Shown here in pieces: positions 11,053 through 21,957 of a DNA stretch of 64,000 nucleotides. The stretch is from the NCBI GenBank assembly GCA_024760905.1, contig CM045751.1, positions 7,513,501-7,577,500 of the forward strand. Reading direction: 5' to 3'. The stretch comes from Plotosus lineatus. Lineage: Eukaryota; Chordata; Actinopteri; Siluriformes; Plotosidae. The notes beneath the pieces were generated by a model that saw only the letters and a list, made by a program, of their open reading frames with translations, made no database searches and was not told where the DNA came from. A program made the position numbers and the translations under genes. Position 1 is the stretch's first letter. The number at the start of each line of letters is the position of its first letter.

Positions 11053-11611
11053 CAGGGGTCCCTAAACACCGGGCCCCGGACTGGTACAGGTTCGTGGCTC
11101 ATTTTGGACTGGGTTGCAAAGAATGAATAATCATGATTAAAATATATATAAAAATATTTTGAAAGACAACCACTTCCGCGCTTGACTCTTTGGCGCATTT
11201 GTATCCTGCATCAGCGATGCAAGCTCGCCCTCGGAAAATGAGCCAGAAAAGAGTTCACTGGAGAGTTTTTTATGTTTTGGAAAGGGTAAACGAGACAACG
11301 ATGAGATACCAGAAGGGTCACAGACTGTCTGCAAAATGAAAGCTGCATTTAAAAGAAAATACCAAGATTCCTACCTGCGTTATGGGTTCATTGCAACAGG
11401 TGATTCACAAGCCCCACACCCACTCTGGGTAATACACGGTGACAGACTTGCAAATGAAGCCATCAAAATCGCACCACATGAAGTTGCATGAGAGCACATA
11501 GTGGATTCACATTTATTATTATGTTTACAATATAAACAATTGTTTATGGTCCACGGGAAAATTGTGAAGCATTGACCGGTCCGTGATGATAAAAAGGTTG
11601 GGGACCACTGA
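11053..11611 (+). mobile_element. hAT (Charlie-like) transposon, deleted
   Basis: The left end CAGGGGTCCCTAAACACCGG and right end GGACCGGTCC...GTTGGGGACCACTG match the hAT-Charlie terminal pattern. Flanks ATCTAAAT and CCCTAAAT form an imperfect 8-bp target duplication. A transposase N-terminus lies inside. Confidence 0.85.
11336..11490 (+). pseudogene. hAT transposase BED-finger remnant (ZBED5-like)
   Basis: The frame reads FKRKYQDSYLRYGFIATGD, then PHPLWVIHGDRLANEAI. This follows the KRKYxxxYLxYGFxxTGD...PxCxxCxxxLxNEAM start of hAT transposases domesticated as ZBED5-type genes. The zinc-binding Cys pair of the BED finger is replaced here (VIHG for CxxC), so it would not bind zinc. A stop follows shortly after. 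Confidence 0.65.
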
Positions 11612-11639
11612 CCCTAAATAACCCTTTAAGATTTTAATT

Positions 11640-12060
11640 GGTTTGTTAGTTTTGCAGAATTTGGCAAATCTTACTCATTTGTCACTTTAACATTTCAGCA
11701 GTCAGCATGTCACCATTCAACATATCTTTGAGTGAAAACTGGCTAAACTCGTCTCTCCAACGCAAAAAAAAAAAAAAAAAACCTCTTGGACTGAAAAGTC
11801 TTACTGATCAGGGTCCAGATATATCTTTCATCAGGTAGTAAATGTTTCAAAGAAAGGGAACATTTTCTCCTGAATAAAATAAATGAAGTGTTAAAAGTAA
11901 AAGGAAAGAATTTCTTTTGTTGACTAGTAAAGAAATTTATCTGCGCTTTACCCCCAACTTTCAGGGAGGCTATAAAACTATAATTATACTGTTTCGCAAA
12001 CAAAAAACCTTCTAAATAGAAGCAACTTTTGATTTTTTTTTTTTTTTTTTTTTTTCCACA
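11640..12060. other. Unique sequence with T-rich tracts, no gene seen
   Basis: Homopolymer A at 11764..11781 and T at 12034..12055. No exon recognised. Confidence 0.5.
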
Positions 12061-12068
12061 GTCTAGAT

Positions 12069-12338
12069 CAGGGGTGTCAAACTTGGGCCACAAAGTGTCA
12101 TGTGGCTGCAGGTTTTTGTTTAACCAAGCAGCAGCAGTCCTGATTTCGGCTCATTTAAACAACTGATCTGAGTCTTCAGGCAGTTGATTGGTCAGTCTCT
12201 GTACAGAGCACACAGATTGACCAATCAACTGCCTGAAGACTCAAACCTTTTAATGAGCCAAATCAGGTGTGCTGCTGCTTGGTTGAAACAAAAACCTGCA
12301 GCCACATGGCCCTTTGTGGCACGAGTTTGACACCTGTG
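12069..12338. mobile_element. hAT-type hairpin MITE
   Basis: The ends are CAGGGGTGTCAAACTTGG and its near inverse, flanked by GTCTAGAT (12061..12068) and GTCTAGTT (12339..12346), an 8-bp target duplication with one mismatch. Both halves are almost complementary along their whole length: CAGGCAGTTGATTGGTCA is mirrored by TGACCAATCAACTGCCTG. No coding frame. Confidence 0.9.
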
Positions 12339-12349
12339 GTCTAGTTATT

Positions 12350-12960
12350 ATTTAGTATTATTTGCCCAGATCAAGCAATATTTTGCCAAAGCTGTTAAGT
12401 AAAACATACTGAACAGAGAATGAAATATCAGTGGATATTCATCTATTTAATATTGCAGTGTAGATGTTCGGGAGATAACAGTATATTTCCTGTGAGAAAG
12501 AGAAGCTTCCATTTCCTGAGCACTGTACTGTATTTCAATCCCTAATATTTGTTGAACACTTTGTCAGAATTAAATCAAAAACATCTGCTTGGTTTCCTGT
12601 CTGTTCATCAACGTCACCACATACTCCTCCTCCACATATGCCTTTACACTTTTCTCTTTCATCCAATTAAAACAGTACGGAAATAAATATATCAAAGAAG
12701 ATGTATCTCTTGAGGATAACTGGAAGGAAACTCCAACAAATAATCGGCTGGGTTTTTCCCACTCACAGGGGTAACACAAATGAATTCAATTAGAGGGCTG
12801 TTGGATGTTGAGTACAGTCTGCACAATTTACAGGCATTAGACTGCAAATACTATTAGCGAGCATTTTGGACTTTTTGCATTTAGGCATTTTCATCTTGTT
12901 ACAATCTACTATGTACTGAATTTAATTGTGATGATCATAAATTTCCAATTCAGTTCCTTT
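12350..12960. other. Unique sequence, no gene seen
   Basis: Overlapping short frames on both strands near 12570..12780 are reverse complements of one another, with no domain. Confidence 0.5.
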
Positions 12961-12963
12961 CCA

Positions 12964-13296
12964 TTCATTCATTCATTTTCTGTCACTGCTTAATCCTAAT
13001 TGGGGTCGCGGGGAGGCTGGTGCCCATCCCAGCCAACTCTGGGTGAGGGCAGAGTCCACCCTAGACGGCTCGCCCGGCCATCTCAGGGTGGAAACACGCT
13101 GACGGCTATGCAGCTACTCTTGTCAAAAGTCAGCTTTTATATGAACCTTACATGATAGACAGTCAGAGACATGGCTGGCTTTTGATAACCCAGTTAGCTG
13201 CACTTGAGGGGGGGGGCACAGTGGCAACCTGCTGAGAGTGGGGCGTGAACCCCCAACCTTGGGATCAGCGATCCAGCCCCTTTACCACCAATCACA
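12964..13296 (-). mobile_element. SINE-A copy, near full length, L2-like tail
   Basis: Tail, core and head (inverted, ending CTTTACCACCAAT) are all seen. Two short deletions remove AGCAATGGTTC in the core. Confidence 0.88.
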
Positions 13297-13342
13297 TTCT
13301 TGAATAAAAAGAAATTGGTATAAACTCTGTGCTTTTATACTG

Positions 13343-13600
13343 TCTGTCTGTCTTCCTTTCGGCTTTTACTTGGGAGTCGCCACAGCGAATCATGTGATTC
13401 GCACGTTTGATTTGGCAGAGGTTTTTACGTCGGATGCCCTTCCTGTCACAACCCTTTTTAGCAAGGGACAGAAACACGCTGACGGCTTTGCAGCTCCTCT
13501 TTAAGAAAGTCAGCAATGGTTCTTTTACATGAACCTCTCACCATAGACAGTGACAGACATGGCCCGCCTTTGATAACCCAGTTCGCTGCACTGGGGGCTG
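13343..13600 (-). mobile_element. SINE-A copy with RTE-like tail
   Basis: It starts CTTTCGGCTTTTACTTGGGA with CGCCACAGCGAATCATGTGA and TTTTTACGTCGGATGCCCTT, then joins the shared core up to CAGTTCGCTGCACTGGGGGC. The head is absent. Confidence 0.85.
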
Positions 13601-13609
13601 TGCTTTTAT

Positions 13610-14070
13610 ACTGCGTAGCACTACAATTAATTTAGGAGTCATACACTTTACTTCCTATTGGCCAGACAGACACGTGCAAACAACATATTAAACATATAAT
13701 GAAAAATTCCTGGTTAAAACACATTAAATGTTAAAACACAAGAAGCCACAACATTATTTCAGCATGTACTGTATACGCATATCTTTCAAATAGCCGATCT
13801 GTGATGGCTCTTTTTATAGTGAAGCCTGTGTGGTCTCCAGGCTTTCATGTACGCCCTTCTCTGGTTTGTATTAATACAACAAACCTAAATGTCTAAACTC
13901 ACACACCAGCTGAAGAAAGAAATCCTGCTGGGAACTGGAACAAAGGTTTTTGGAAAAATCAACTTTTTTTAAGAGCTTCTACTGGTTTTAATGGTCTAGA
14001 TTAGAATGCAGTTAAAAAAATGTCATTATATTTCAGCAAACTGTGCAAAGACTCACACAAAGGTACTGCT
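13610..14070. other. Unique sequence, no gene seen
   Basis: No recognised repeat or exon. Confidence 0.5.
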
Positions 14071-14074
14071 TATC

Positions 14075-14405
14075 TTTTCAAGATTGTGAGGAAGATGGAG
14101 CCAATCGCAGCCGACTTCGGGCGAGAGGTGAGGTTACACCCTAAACAGGTCCACAATCTATGGCAGGACTAACGCAGACACAACCAATCATTCACACTCA
14201 CACTTATGGTGTAATTCAGATCACCTGGTCAATCAGAGACATGCATGCACTTGTATTTTGGAAGAAAACCACAGAAAAGCTATGCATACACATGGAGAAC
14301 ATGCAAGCGTCACACAGAAACACCACAGACAGCAATGGGGTTTTGGGCTCGGAATGTTCTTGTTTTTGGGTAACAATGATGAATACGGCATCACCGTGCT
14401 GCCCA
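14075..14405 (-). mobile_element. SINE-B degenerate copy
   Basis: The inverted L2-like body (GGTTACACCCTAAACAGGTC, GGAGAACATGCAAGCGTCAC) and the head remnant GAATACGGCATCACCGTGCT are present. Confidence 0.6.
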
Positions 14406-14506
14406 TTATGATTCCTCCGTAGATAAATTGTGAACTTCATATGACCAAACCAAATGTTCGCCACACTTATAATTGGATTTCTAAAATTAAAAAAGGTATA
14501 AAAATG

Positions 14507-14815
14507 CCCCCAGTACAGCTAACTGGGTTATCGAAGGCCGGCCATGTCTCTCACTATATTGAGAGATCCACATAAAAGAAACATTGCTGAGTTTCGTCAA
14601 GAGTAGCTGCATAGCCATCAGTGTGTTTCTACCCCTTGCTAAAGGTTGTGTCAGGAAGGGCATCCGACGTAAAAACCTATGCCAAATCAAACATGCGCAT
14701 CACAAATTTGGTGTAGTGACCCCTGAAGAAAAAAAAGGGAGAGTTGGCTGAGATGGATACCAGCCTCCCTACAATTCTAATTAGGATTAAGTGATTCAGA
14801 AAGTGAATGAATGGA
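14507..14815 (+). mobile_element. SINE-A copy carrying both tails in series
   Basis: The core CCCCCAGTACAGCTAACTGG leads into the RTE-like tail (AAGGGCATCCGACGTAAAAA, TAGTGACCCCTGAAGAAAAA). Directly after it comes the L2-like tail (AGTTGGCTGAGATGGATACC, TTAGGATTAAGTGATTCAGA, GAATGAATGG). The L2-like block begins mid-consensus at the AGTCGGCTGGGAT position. The tRNA head is missing. Confidence 0.85.
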
Positions 14816-14870
14816 TGGTATGAAAAATGTAAAACAATGTTTCCATGAATTATTTGCTGTCATGTTTAAC

Positions 14871-15369
14871 ACAGGGATCCATCCCTCACTTTCTGCGGTT
14901 AATGGGGACCAAGACTCCACCCCCCACACACACACACACACACACACCCGCGCGACCTCCGATTTCCGCCAAGTAGGATCAACCCCCCTGACTGATGTAT
15001 ATGTGTATATAATATCAATAAATACATATTCAATGCTATAAATGCTTATAATAACAATTAAACATTCAAAAATAATGCCTAAGATGTAAATAAAATATAA
15101 ATACAGTACACACATATACAGACACATGCGCGTACACACAGATGTGCACCTCACATAAAAATGTAAGTAGTTTTGTTAGGGGGCTTTGGGTTGTTTTTTT
15201 TGTTTGTTTGTTTGTTTGTTTTTTGCATAATTGGCCATGTTTTCCTTAACCTTTTCCCTATCTTTCCTTAATTTCCTTTTTTTTTTTTTTTTTGATGAAT
15301 ATTTTTGAAAAACACACGATGCACTAAAACCGCAGAAACTGAAGCACGAAGTAGCGAGGGATCACTGTA
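14871..15369 (+). mobile_element. MITE-E copy 3, both ends
   Basis: The left end is ACAGGGATCCATCCCTCACT and the right end GTAGCGAGGGATCACTGTA. A (CA)11 tract is at 14926..14947. The left end has a small duplication (GATCCATCCC). Confidence 0.85.
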
Positions 15370-15467
15370 ATATGAAGAATAGACACATTACCAAATGCTG
15401 TCAATGTTACAGTCTACAATACAATAACTTTATTCTGTCTTTTTGGAGGGTGGCAGGAAGACTGGGG

Positions 15468-15505
<38 letters not shown>
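15468..15505 (+). repeat. (TCA)n microsatellite
   Basis: About 12 to 13 trinucleotide units. They produce artificial poly-Ile, poly-Met or poly-Ser frames that are not genes. A short (AAT)n tract follows at 15599..15614. Confidence 0.95.
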
Positions 15506-15654
15506 GGTATCGGTTTTGCCCTTGGGACACGTGATTGGCCCTGCATCTGCTTAGGTGATGTAAATATATTATTCAACAGGTGCGTAAAGTCCTCGAGTAA
15601 TAATAATAATAATAAGAGGAAGGATAATGGTTGACGATAGGCAAAGGTGGGGCA

Positions 15655-15860
15655 CACCCTGAACATCTATCTACATTTCTGGAATTTGGCAGACATCCTT
15701 ATCCAGAGTGACTTACATTTATTATTTGTTCTCCTACCAAGCAAATGGGATTTAAGGGCTTTGCTCAAGGACCTTACAGTGAGAGCTTGGTGGTATTGGG
15801 GTCTGAAGTGCCAACCTTCGGATCAATGATCCAGAGCTTTATCCACTGAGTCACTTGTTT
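15655..15860 (-). mobile_element. SINE-D degenerate copy
   Basis: The plus strand reads AATTTGGCAGACATCCTTAT, CCAGAGTGACTTACATTTAT, TTGCTCAAGGACC and AACCTTCGGATCAATGATCC, matching a widespread fish SINE whose tRNA head is the inverted right end (CTCAGTGGATAAAGCTCTGG). Confidence 0.75.
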
Positions 15861-15864
15861 TCTT

Positions 15865-17040
15865 CATAAAAGCAGGAATACTATTGAGCCTTCAGATCCT
15901 CATCTTGATTGATCAGGGCTAGAGTGGGCTTGTAATAGCCTCCCCACTACCTAATATTTTGATGTTGAAGGGTATAATTTCCATGTGAATTTCCTGTAAT
16001 GATGGGATCCGTTTACGTCAGTTTGGTGTGACGCATCATAACTCAGATATTATTACCGTAAAAGGTAATCTACAATAACATTTGATTGGTAAAGCCAGTA
16101 ACACTGAAGAAGATGCCCACACAGATACAGAAGTCTTCTGTCGATGGATGGTAGGAATGTGGTTTCAAAATAAGGACAGCAGCATGCTGAGTTTCCCATG
16201 ACAGCATTTCTGGATCGCATGTATTTGTCCTTAACTAGAGGTCAGACAAAACATAGAATGTTTATTTACTGGTTTTGGTTAGATATGTTTTGGCTACTCC
16301 ATTTTCCACTGTCCACTTTCATACCATCACAGTGAATGCAAATCATGCTGAACTTTATCCTTCTCATACTTGTAACCTCCATCACTGGTACTGTTTTAGC
16401 TTGAGAAATTGTGGTGGAGATTGATTTTCAACTAAATGACTCATCCATTAACCATTACACATTACACAAACATCACATACAGACACACACACGCAAAAAA
16501 AAAACAAAAAAACATAAGCCTGGGAAACTTCTTGTCACAATCATTGTTATACATTCAAATATTATTAGAAATAGCTTTTCCTGTTCGTGATATCAGACAT
16601 TTGGGAGGTCCAAGAGATTTTAAGAAGGCAGGATCATCTTTAACTTGAAACGGCTGATTATTTATTTAGACCGTGCTGTGTGTATATAAGCACGCAGTGT
16701 TGCCAGGTCGACCTCTGAATGCCATTAGTTGCATTTGTTAAACTTCTGATTGTGATTTCATCTCTATAAAAAATATACTTGCTCCAAAGAAATTGATTAT
16801 TCTGAATAACTATACACACCTGTTGCTCTGAGCATTGAAACCTAATAAAAACCTCAAGAAATCGAGGTGAACTCAAGACAAAAGCAACCATTTTTGAAAC
16901 TATGCAGTTAGGCTTCAGAGCAAATATCTCTGTGAATGTTGAAGGCAATATAGATCTGCAGTTGATATGGGAACATCTGGACTGCCAAGATGCACATACA
17001 ACTGTACCAGGAAGGGGGGGGGTGTACTTTAGTTTAGATT
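15865..17040. other. Unique sequence, no gene seen
   Basis: No recognised repeat. The 96-codon minus frame at 16658..16948 has no domain, splice context or composition bias. Confidence 0.5.
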
Positions 17041-17043
17041 AGT

Positions 17044-17395
17044 CATTCATTCATTTTATGATCCGCGTAATCCTAATTAGGGTTGCATGGAGGCTGGCGC
17101 CCATCCCAGCTGACTCGGGGCGAGAGCAGAGTACACCCTGGACGGCTCACCAGGCCATTACAGGACGGAAACAAGCTGACAGCTATGCAGCTACTCTTGT
17201 TGAAAGTCAGCAATGGTTCTTTTACATGAAGCTCACACCATAGACAGTGAGAGACATGGCCGGCCTTTGATAGCCCAGTTAGCTGCACTGGGTGGTGGTT
17301 TGGGGACAGTAACAACCCGTTGAGAGTGGTGCTACCACCAACCTTGGGATCAGTGATCCTGCACCTTTGCCACCAGGCCACCAACGCCCGAGGTT
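17044..17395 (-). mobile_element. SINE-A copy, full length, L2-like tail
   Basis: All parts are readable, from the (CATT)n end through GTAATCCTAATTAGGGTTGC and the core to the head inverse CTTTGCCACCAGGCCACCAA. Confidence 0.9.
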
Positions 17396-17499
17396 AGATT
17401 AGTTGAGTCATCAAATTATAGGTCATAAGTACGTAAATTAATTTTATGAAAAATTTAAAAATTAATTTTACTGCCCTGTGCTCGTCGAGTTCGTTTTTG

Positions 17500-17613
17500 C
17501 GTGAAGTTTGCATGTTCTTCCCAATCTTCCATGGGTTTCTTTTGTGTTCTCCCATTTCAACCCACAGTCCAAAGACCCGCACATTAGGTTATTTTTCTCT
17601 GAGTGCGAATCGT

Positions 17614-17704
<91 letters not shown>

Positions 17705-17795
17705 GACCCTCCAATGAACTGGCAAGCTTAAGTGGTACCTCTTCTTTGCCCAGAGTTTGTCAGCTGAGCCCGGTTCAGTTTGGCAAATGAAAAAA
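17500..17795 (+). mobile_element. SINE-B degenerate copy with GT expansion
   Basis: The body (GTTTGCATGTTCTTCCCAAT, CCCACAGTCCAAAGACCCGC) and a short tail near CCCAGAGTTTGTCAGCTGAG flank a large (GT)n tract at 17612..17703. Confidence 0.65.
17612..17703 (+). repeat. (GT)n microsatellite
   Basis: About 46 units with two TTTG interruptions, replacing the GTGTGAATG section of the SINE-B body. Confidence 0.95.
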
Positions 17796-17799
17796 AAAA

Positions 17800-18405
17800 A
17801 AAAACCTGTATATATTTGATGGCTAAACAACAATCAATGCAAAATCAAGGATTAAAGTTTGATATACCAGAAAAAAACAATATGAAGAAAAAACTAAAGG
17901 AATAAAATGAACCAATAATAATGAAAGCAAAAACAGGATGTTGTTCATGAATGGAAATCCTTAAACAGGTTATGCAAGTTCATCACAAATATATAAACAG
18001 CTCTAATGGATCCTACAATCAGAAAGGATTCCAACAGAGTTACAAAAATATATTTTTCCTGAATACACAACCAATGATAAATGATTCTGTAGCTTCAACC
18101 AACTGACACATCTGCTTGACTGCCATTTGTAATTTGAGATATTCAGGGTAGATTTTGGCTTTGACAAACTCCAGACCACTCCGGGTACTACAGGCTGCAG
18201 ATCAGATGGTTTAACCAGCAGGATGTTTTAATCTCTGGCCCTGTTTGCTATAGGGATTGGTGTCGATTTAAGTTTCCACATGTGCACTTAGACACAAGGA
18301 CGGGTGACTTTAGCGATTATAAAATATAATTGACAGACAGTCGTGTAGTTGAATGTGACATAATTTTCTCTTTTTTAAATAATATAAATCACTTGCAGTA
18401 AATTT
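17800..18405. other. Unique sequence, no gene seen
   Basis: AT-rich, no recognised feature. Confidence 0.5.
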
Positions 18406-18410
18406 AAAAA

Positions 18411-18909
18411 TATGGGGATCCCTCACTTTCCGCAGTTAATGGGGACTGCTGCCCCCCACGACCGCCAATTTCCATGAAGTAGCATTGATCCCCCTGACTG
18501 ACGTATACCTACATGCATACGTAATATCAATAAATACATATTCAACACTATAAATGCTTATAATAACAATTAAACATTCAAAAATAACGTATAAGATGTA
18601 AATAAAATATAAATACACACACATACAGACGTGTGCACACACACACACACACACACACGCACACACACTCAGATATGGACCTCACATAAAAATGTAAGTA
18701 GTTTTGTTTGGGGGTTTTGGGTTGTTTTTTGTTTGCTTGGGTTTATTTTATTTTTTTTTTTGCATAATTGGACTTGTGGCTTTTTTCTTAACTTTTCCCA
18801 TATTTTCCATAATTTCCTTATTTTTTATTTGTCTGTGAATATTTTTGAAAAACCCGCGATGCACTGAAGCTGCAGAAACTGAAGCACTAAGTAGTGAGGG
18901 ATCACCGTA
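18411..18909 (+). mobile_element. MITE-E copy 4, both ends
   Basis: Left GGGGATCCCTCACTTTCCGC, right GTAGTGAGGGATCACCGTA. A (CA)n tract lies at 18635..18668. Confidence 0.85.
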
Positions 18910-18914
18910 ATACA

Positions 18915-19092
18915 GTATTATTATTATTATTATTATTATTATCCATTTACTTTGTAAACCGCTTAATTCTAATTATGGTCGCGGGGAGGTTGGTACCCAT
19001 CCCAGGCATCTCCGGGCGAGGGCAGGGTACACCCTGGACAGCTCGCCAGGCCATCGCAGGGCAGAAACACACTGATGGCTATGCAGCCTACC

Positions 19093-19128
<36 letters not shown>
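18915..19128 (-). mobile_element. SINE-A fragment framed by (TTA)n tracts
   Basis: A tail-and-core piece at 18942..19092 lies between (TTA)n runs at 18915..18941 and 19093..19128. Either the SINE landed in an existing repeat or the two tracts are its grown target duplications. Confidence 0.8.
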
Positions 19129-19129
<1 letters not shown>

Positions 19130-19134
19130 AGCTA

Positions 19135-20093
19135 CATAGACCACCTGAAGAAATTTGTAAGTTAAGATTTAAATTTTTTTAATTTTCTTATTTTTCAGAC
19201 TAATTGAACATACGCACTTGAAAAATCATTTGCCTGAATTCCTAAAAAGTTTGCAAGGGTTTTGGCTGCTCAAATGAATTAAATTGAATTAAAGTAGCGT
19301 CATAGTCCTATTTGTTCACCCACAAAGAATCCTCTGGTGGTCACCTGGTCTCTATCAGTCCGTTAGTAAAATATAACACTGGCAACCACCTAATCTAAGC
19401 GATCATACTGTGATATGGCGTTAATGTGGAAAGTCTGGTTCCCACACAAAAGCTGACCTCATTGCAGTGTTGTCTAGGATCATTTAGAGGCAACTGTCTG
19501 CGTCTCATTTGGAAAAATCATGCTCAGACACACCAGGAAGCTAGACTTCTCCTTGATATCAAATCGTGTAGTGTGTCATCGTATCACTATGACAACCCAC
19601 ATTATTTTTATGACAGAGCCAGTTGGCATGGTTTCTGACTCGAGTATTTCGGTGGGGGGAAACAGGGGCACTTTTATACCACACCATATTAAGGCAATGT
19701 CCAGTCCTCATTACTTCCATTCTGCATGTGTTCCTTTAGGAAATTTAGGAAATGCCTCACTGGAAGCCACTAAGTCCATTTTTGAGAGATGGTTTTGTGA
19801 AATTCCAGAACAAAGTCCTTTCCAATATTACCAGAAATGCATCCTCTCGTCTGCTTGAGACATGCGTGTACACACAGAAACATCAATGATGTCAGACCAA
19901 CTTATAGTCAAGGAATAATGATGCCGTGGAGAGAATTTCCTAATCCATATTTCCAAAGGGACAGAAACTTTCTCCACAACCTCCTTTACAGCTTTTGTTT
20001 TTCTGAGTGTGTCAGCCCACACTTGTTTAAAAAAATGCAGATGTTCCTGTGTTCAGCTGCTGTGCGCTCTCTCTCGCTCGCTCGCTCACTCGT

Positions 20094-20095
<2 letters not shown>
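19135..20095. other. Unique sequence, no gene seen
   Basis: Plus frames at 19426 and 19520 (70 and 112 codons) overlap in different frames and show no domain or splice boundaries. Confidence 0.45.

Positions 20096-20154
<59 letters not shown>
20096..20154 (+). repeat. (CA)n microsatellite
   Basis: About 29 perfect units, preceded by CTCTCTCGCTCGCTCGCTCA. Confidence 0.97.
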
Positions 20155-20156
<2 letters not shown>

Positions 20157-20516
20157 GAGAATCCTTGTTCTCGGAATATGTGTGAGTTAAGTCATACTGT
20201 TGACTTCCACTCTACTTGGATGAAAGTGTTTGGGAACCCTGATGGTCATAGCAAACGACTAGTCCAACTTAAAATTCACTGAAACTTGTGATATTTCCAA
20301 GACTGGCATTAAGACCTTCAGTGGGGAGACTTCAGGCTCACCCTTATTCATGTGGGCGCTGCTTTTTCTTCCCACAGTCCACAAACATGCACATCAAGAT
20401 CATCAAATATTGTTGCTTCCCCTCGGTGTGAATGCAGGTGTGAATGGTTGTGAGGTTCAAGTTGCACACTTATGTGTGGAATTGGCCAGGATAGACTCAT
20501 ACTCTCAAACCCTCTG

Positions 20517-20880
20517 CTCTTCTTCTTTTCCTTTCGGCTGTTCCCTTTTTTTTCCCTTAGGGGTCACCACAGCAAATCTGTGATTCACATGTTTGATTTG
20601 GCGTAGGATTTTACGTTGGATGCCCTTCCTGACACAACCCTTTAGCAAGGGGTAGAAACACGGTGACGGCTTTGCAGCTACTCTTGACAAAAGTCAGCAA
20701 CGGTTCTTTTACATGAACCTCTCACCTTAGACAATGAGAGACATGGCCGGCCTTTGATAACCCAGTTAGCTGCACTGGGGAGGACAGTGACAACCCTGTG
20801 GAGGGTGGGACTCGAACCCCCAGACTTAGGATCAGCGATCCAGCACCATTTACCACCAGGCCATCACTGCGCCCCCTCAT
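20517..20880 (-). mobile_element. SINE-A copy, full length, RTE-like tail
   Basis: The tail starts TTTCCTTTCGGCTGTTCCCT with GGGGTCACCACAGCAAATCT; the core and the inverted head CATTTACCACCAGGCCATCA are present. Confidence 0.9.
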
Positions 20881-20889
20881 CGACTCAAA

Positions 20890-21630
20890 CCCTCATCAAT
20901 GAAATAAAGTGGTTTTGGAAATTGAATGATCTGAACAACTTGGATTGTTGGATTCTTGGAGAATATGTTGCTGGATTTCAGGACATTTTTGATATACAAA
21001 CATCCTCAGTGAATTCTATTAGATTTTTTTTTTTTTTTTGTCCCTACCTACTATTGTCTATTGACTTCACGTTTGTACAGGAATAAAGGCTTCTTGACTT
21101 GAACCAGACAAAACACAGTCAAGTTCCACACCTGCTGAGCATCAAAAATATGCTGAATTTAAACAGGTGGTGAGAGCCCCAGGAAAGCCTGGAAGATGAG
21201 GAGGTAGTGTGTTGTGTGTTGATCTGGTTGTGTCTGGAGGTCACTAATGAGAAGCACACGATGAGTGAAAGTCATAGAATTAAGCAGAGACTATCATTTA
21301 TCTTCAGAGCCTCAAGATGGTAAACAAATGTATTTAAATAGTTCAGTATGGTTGGCAAGTGTTATTGGTATAAAACAGAGTTTAAGGATTTAGCACATGG
21401 ACTGAGTGTCACAAAAATACCATATGAGCTTTAAAGTATGATATCAGGCCAAATCACAAAGTGCTTGAGTGAGCTCAGCAGCAACTTCTACCCTTTTGAC
21501 CAGAGGACTTCAAGGGATAAAAATCATGCCACTATTTAAACCTTAACAACAAGCCTTCAGGCTTGACTGCTTCGGTGATGTATTCTACATTAACTGCAAG
21601 TATCAATCCACATTAACTAGTGTGAGTATC
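20890..21630. other. Unique sequence, no gene seen
   Basis: No recognised exon. A T-run lies at 21026..21041. Confidence 0.5.
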
Positions 21631-21957
21631 ATTCATTCATTTTCTGAACTGCTTAATCCTAATTAGGGTTACTGGGAGGTTGGCGCCCATCTCAGCCAGC
21701 TCTGAGCAAGGGCAGAGATCCTGGACAGCTCGCCAGGCCACCGCAGGGCAGAAACACTTAGAGCTACAGAGCTACTCTTGACGACAGTCAGCAATGGTTC
21801 CTTTACAGCAGGGATCACCAACGTGGTGCCCATGGGCACCAGGTAGCCCGCAAGGACAATATAAGTAGCCCGCGGACCTGTTCACTGCTATTTTTAGGAC
21901 AGACCCACGGCTCCATAATGCCACTCTCCATTGAGCTGCATCTAATTTTTTTGAATA

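Noticed and set aside
15430..15666. Frames with poly-Met, poly-Ile or poly-Ser
   Set aside because: Translation of the (TCA)n repeat.
17446..17833. Frames rich in Thr-His or Cys-Val
   Set aside because: Direct translation of a (GT)n microsatellite.
19426..19858. Two overlapping plus-strand frames, 70 and 112 codons
   Set aside because: Different frames, no domain, no splice context and no collagen or transposon similarity that I can recognise.
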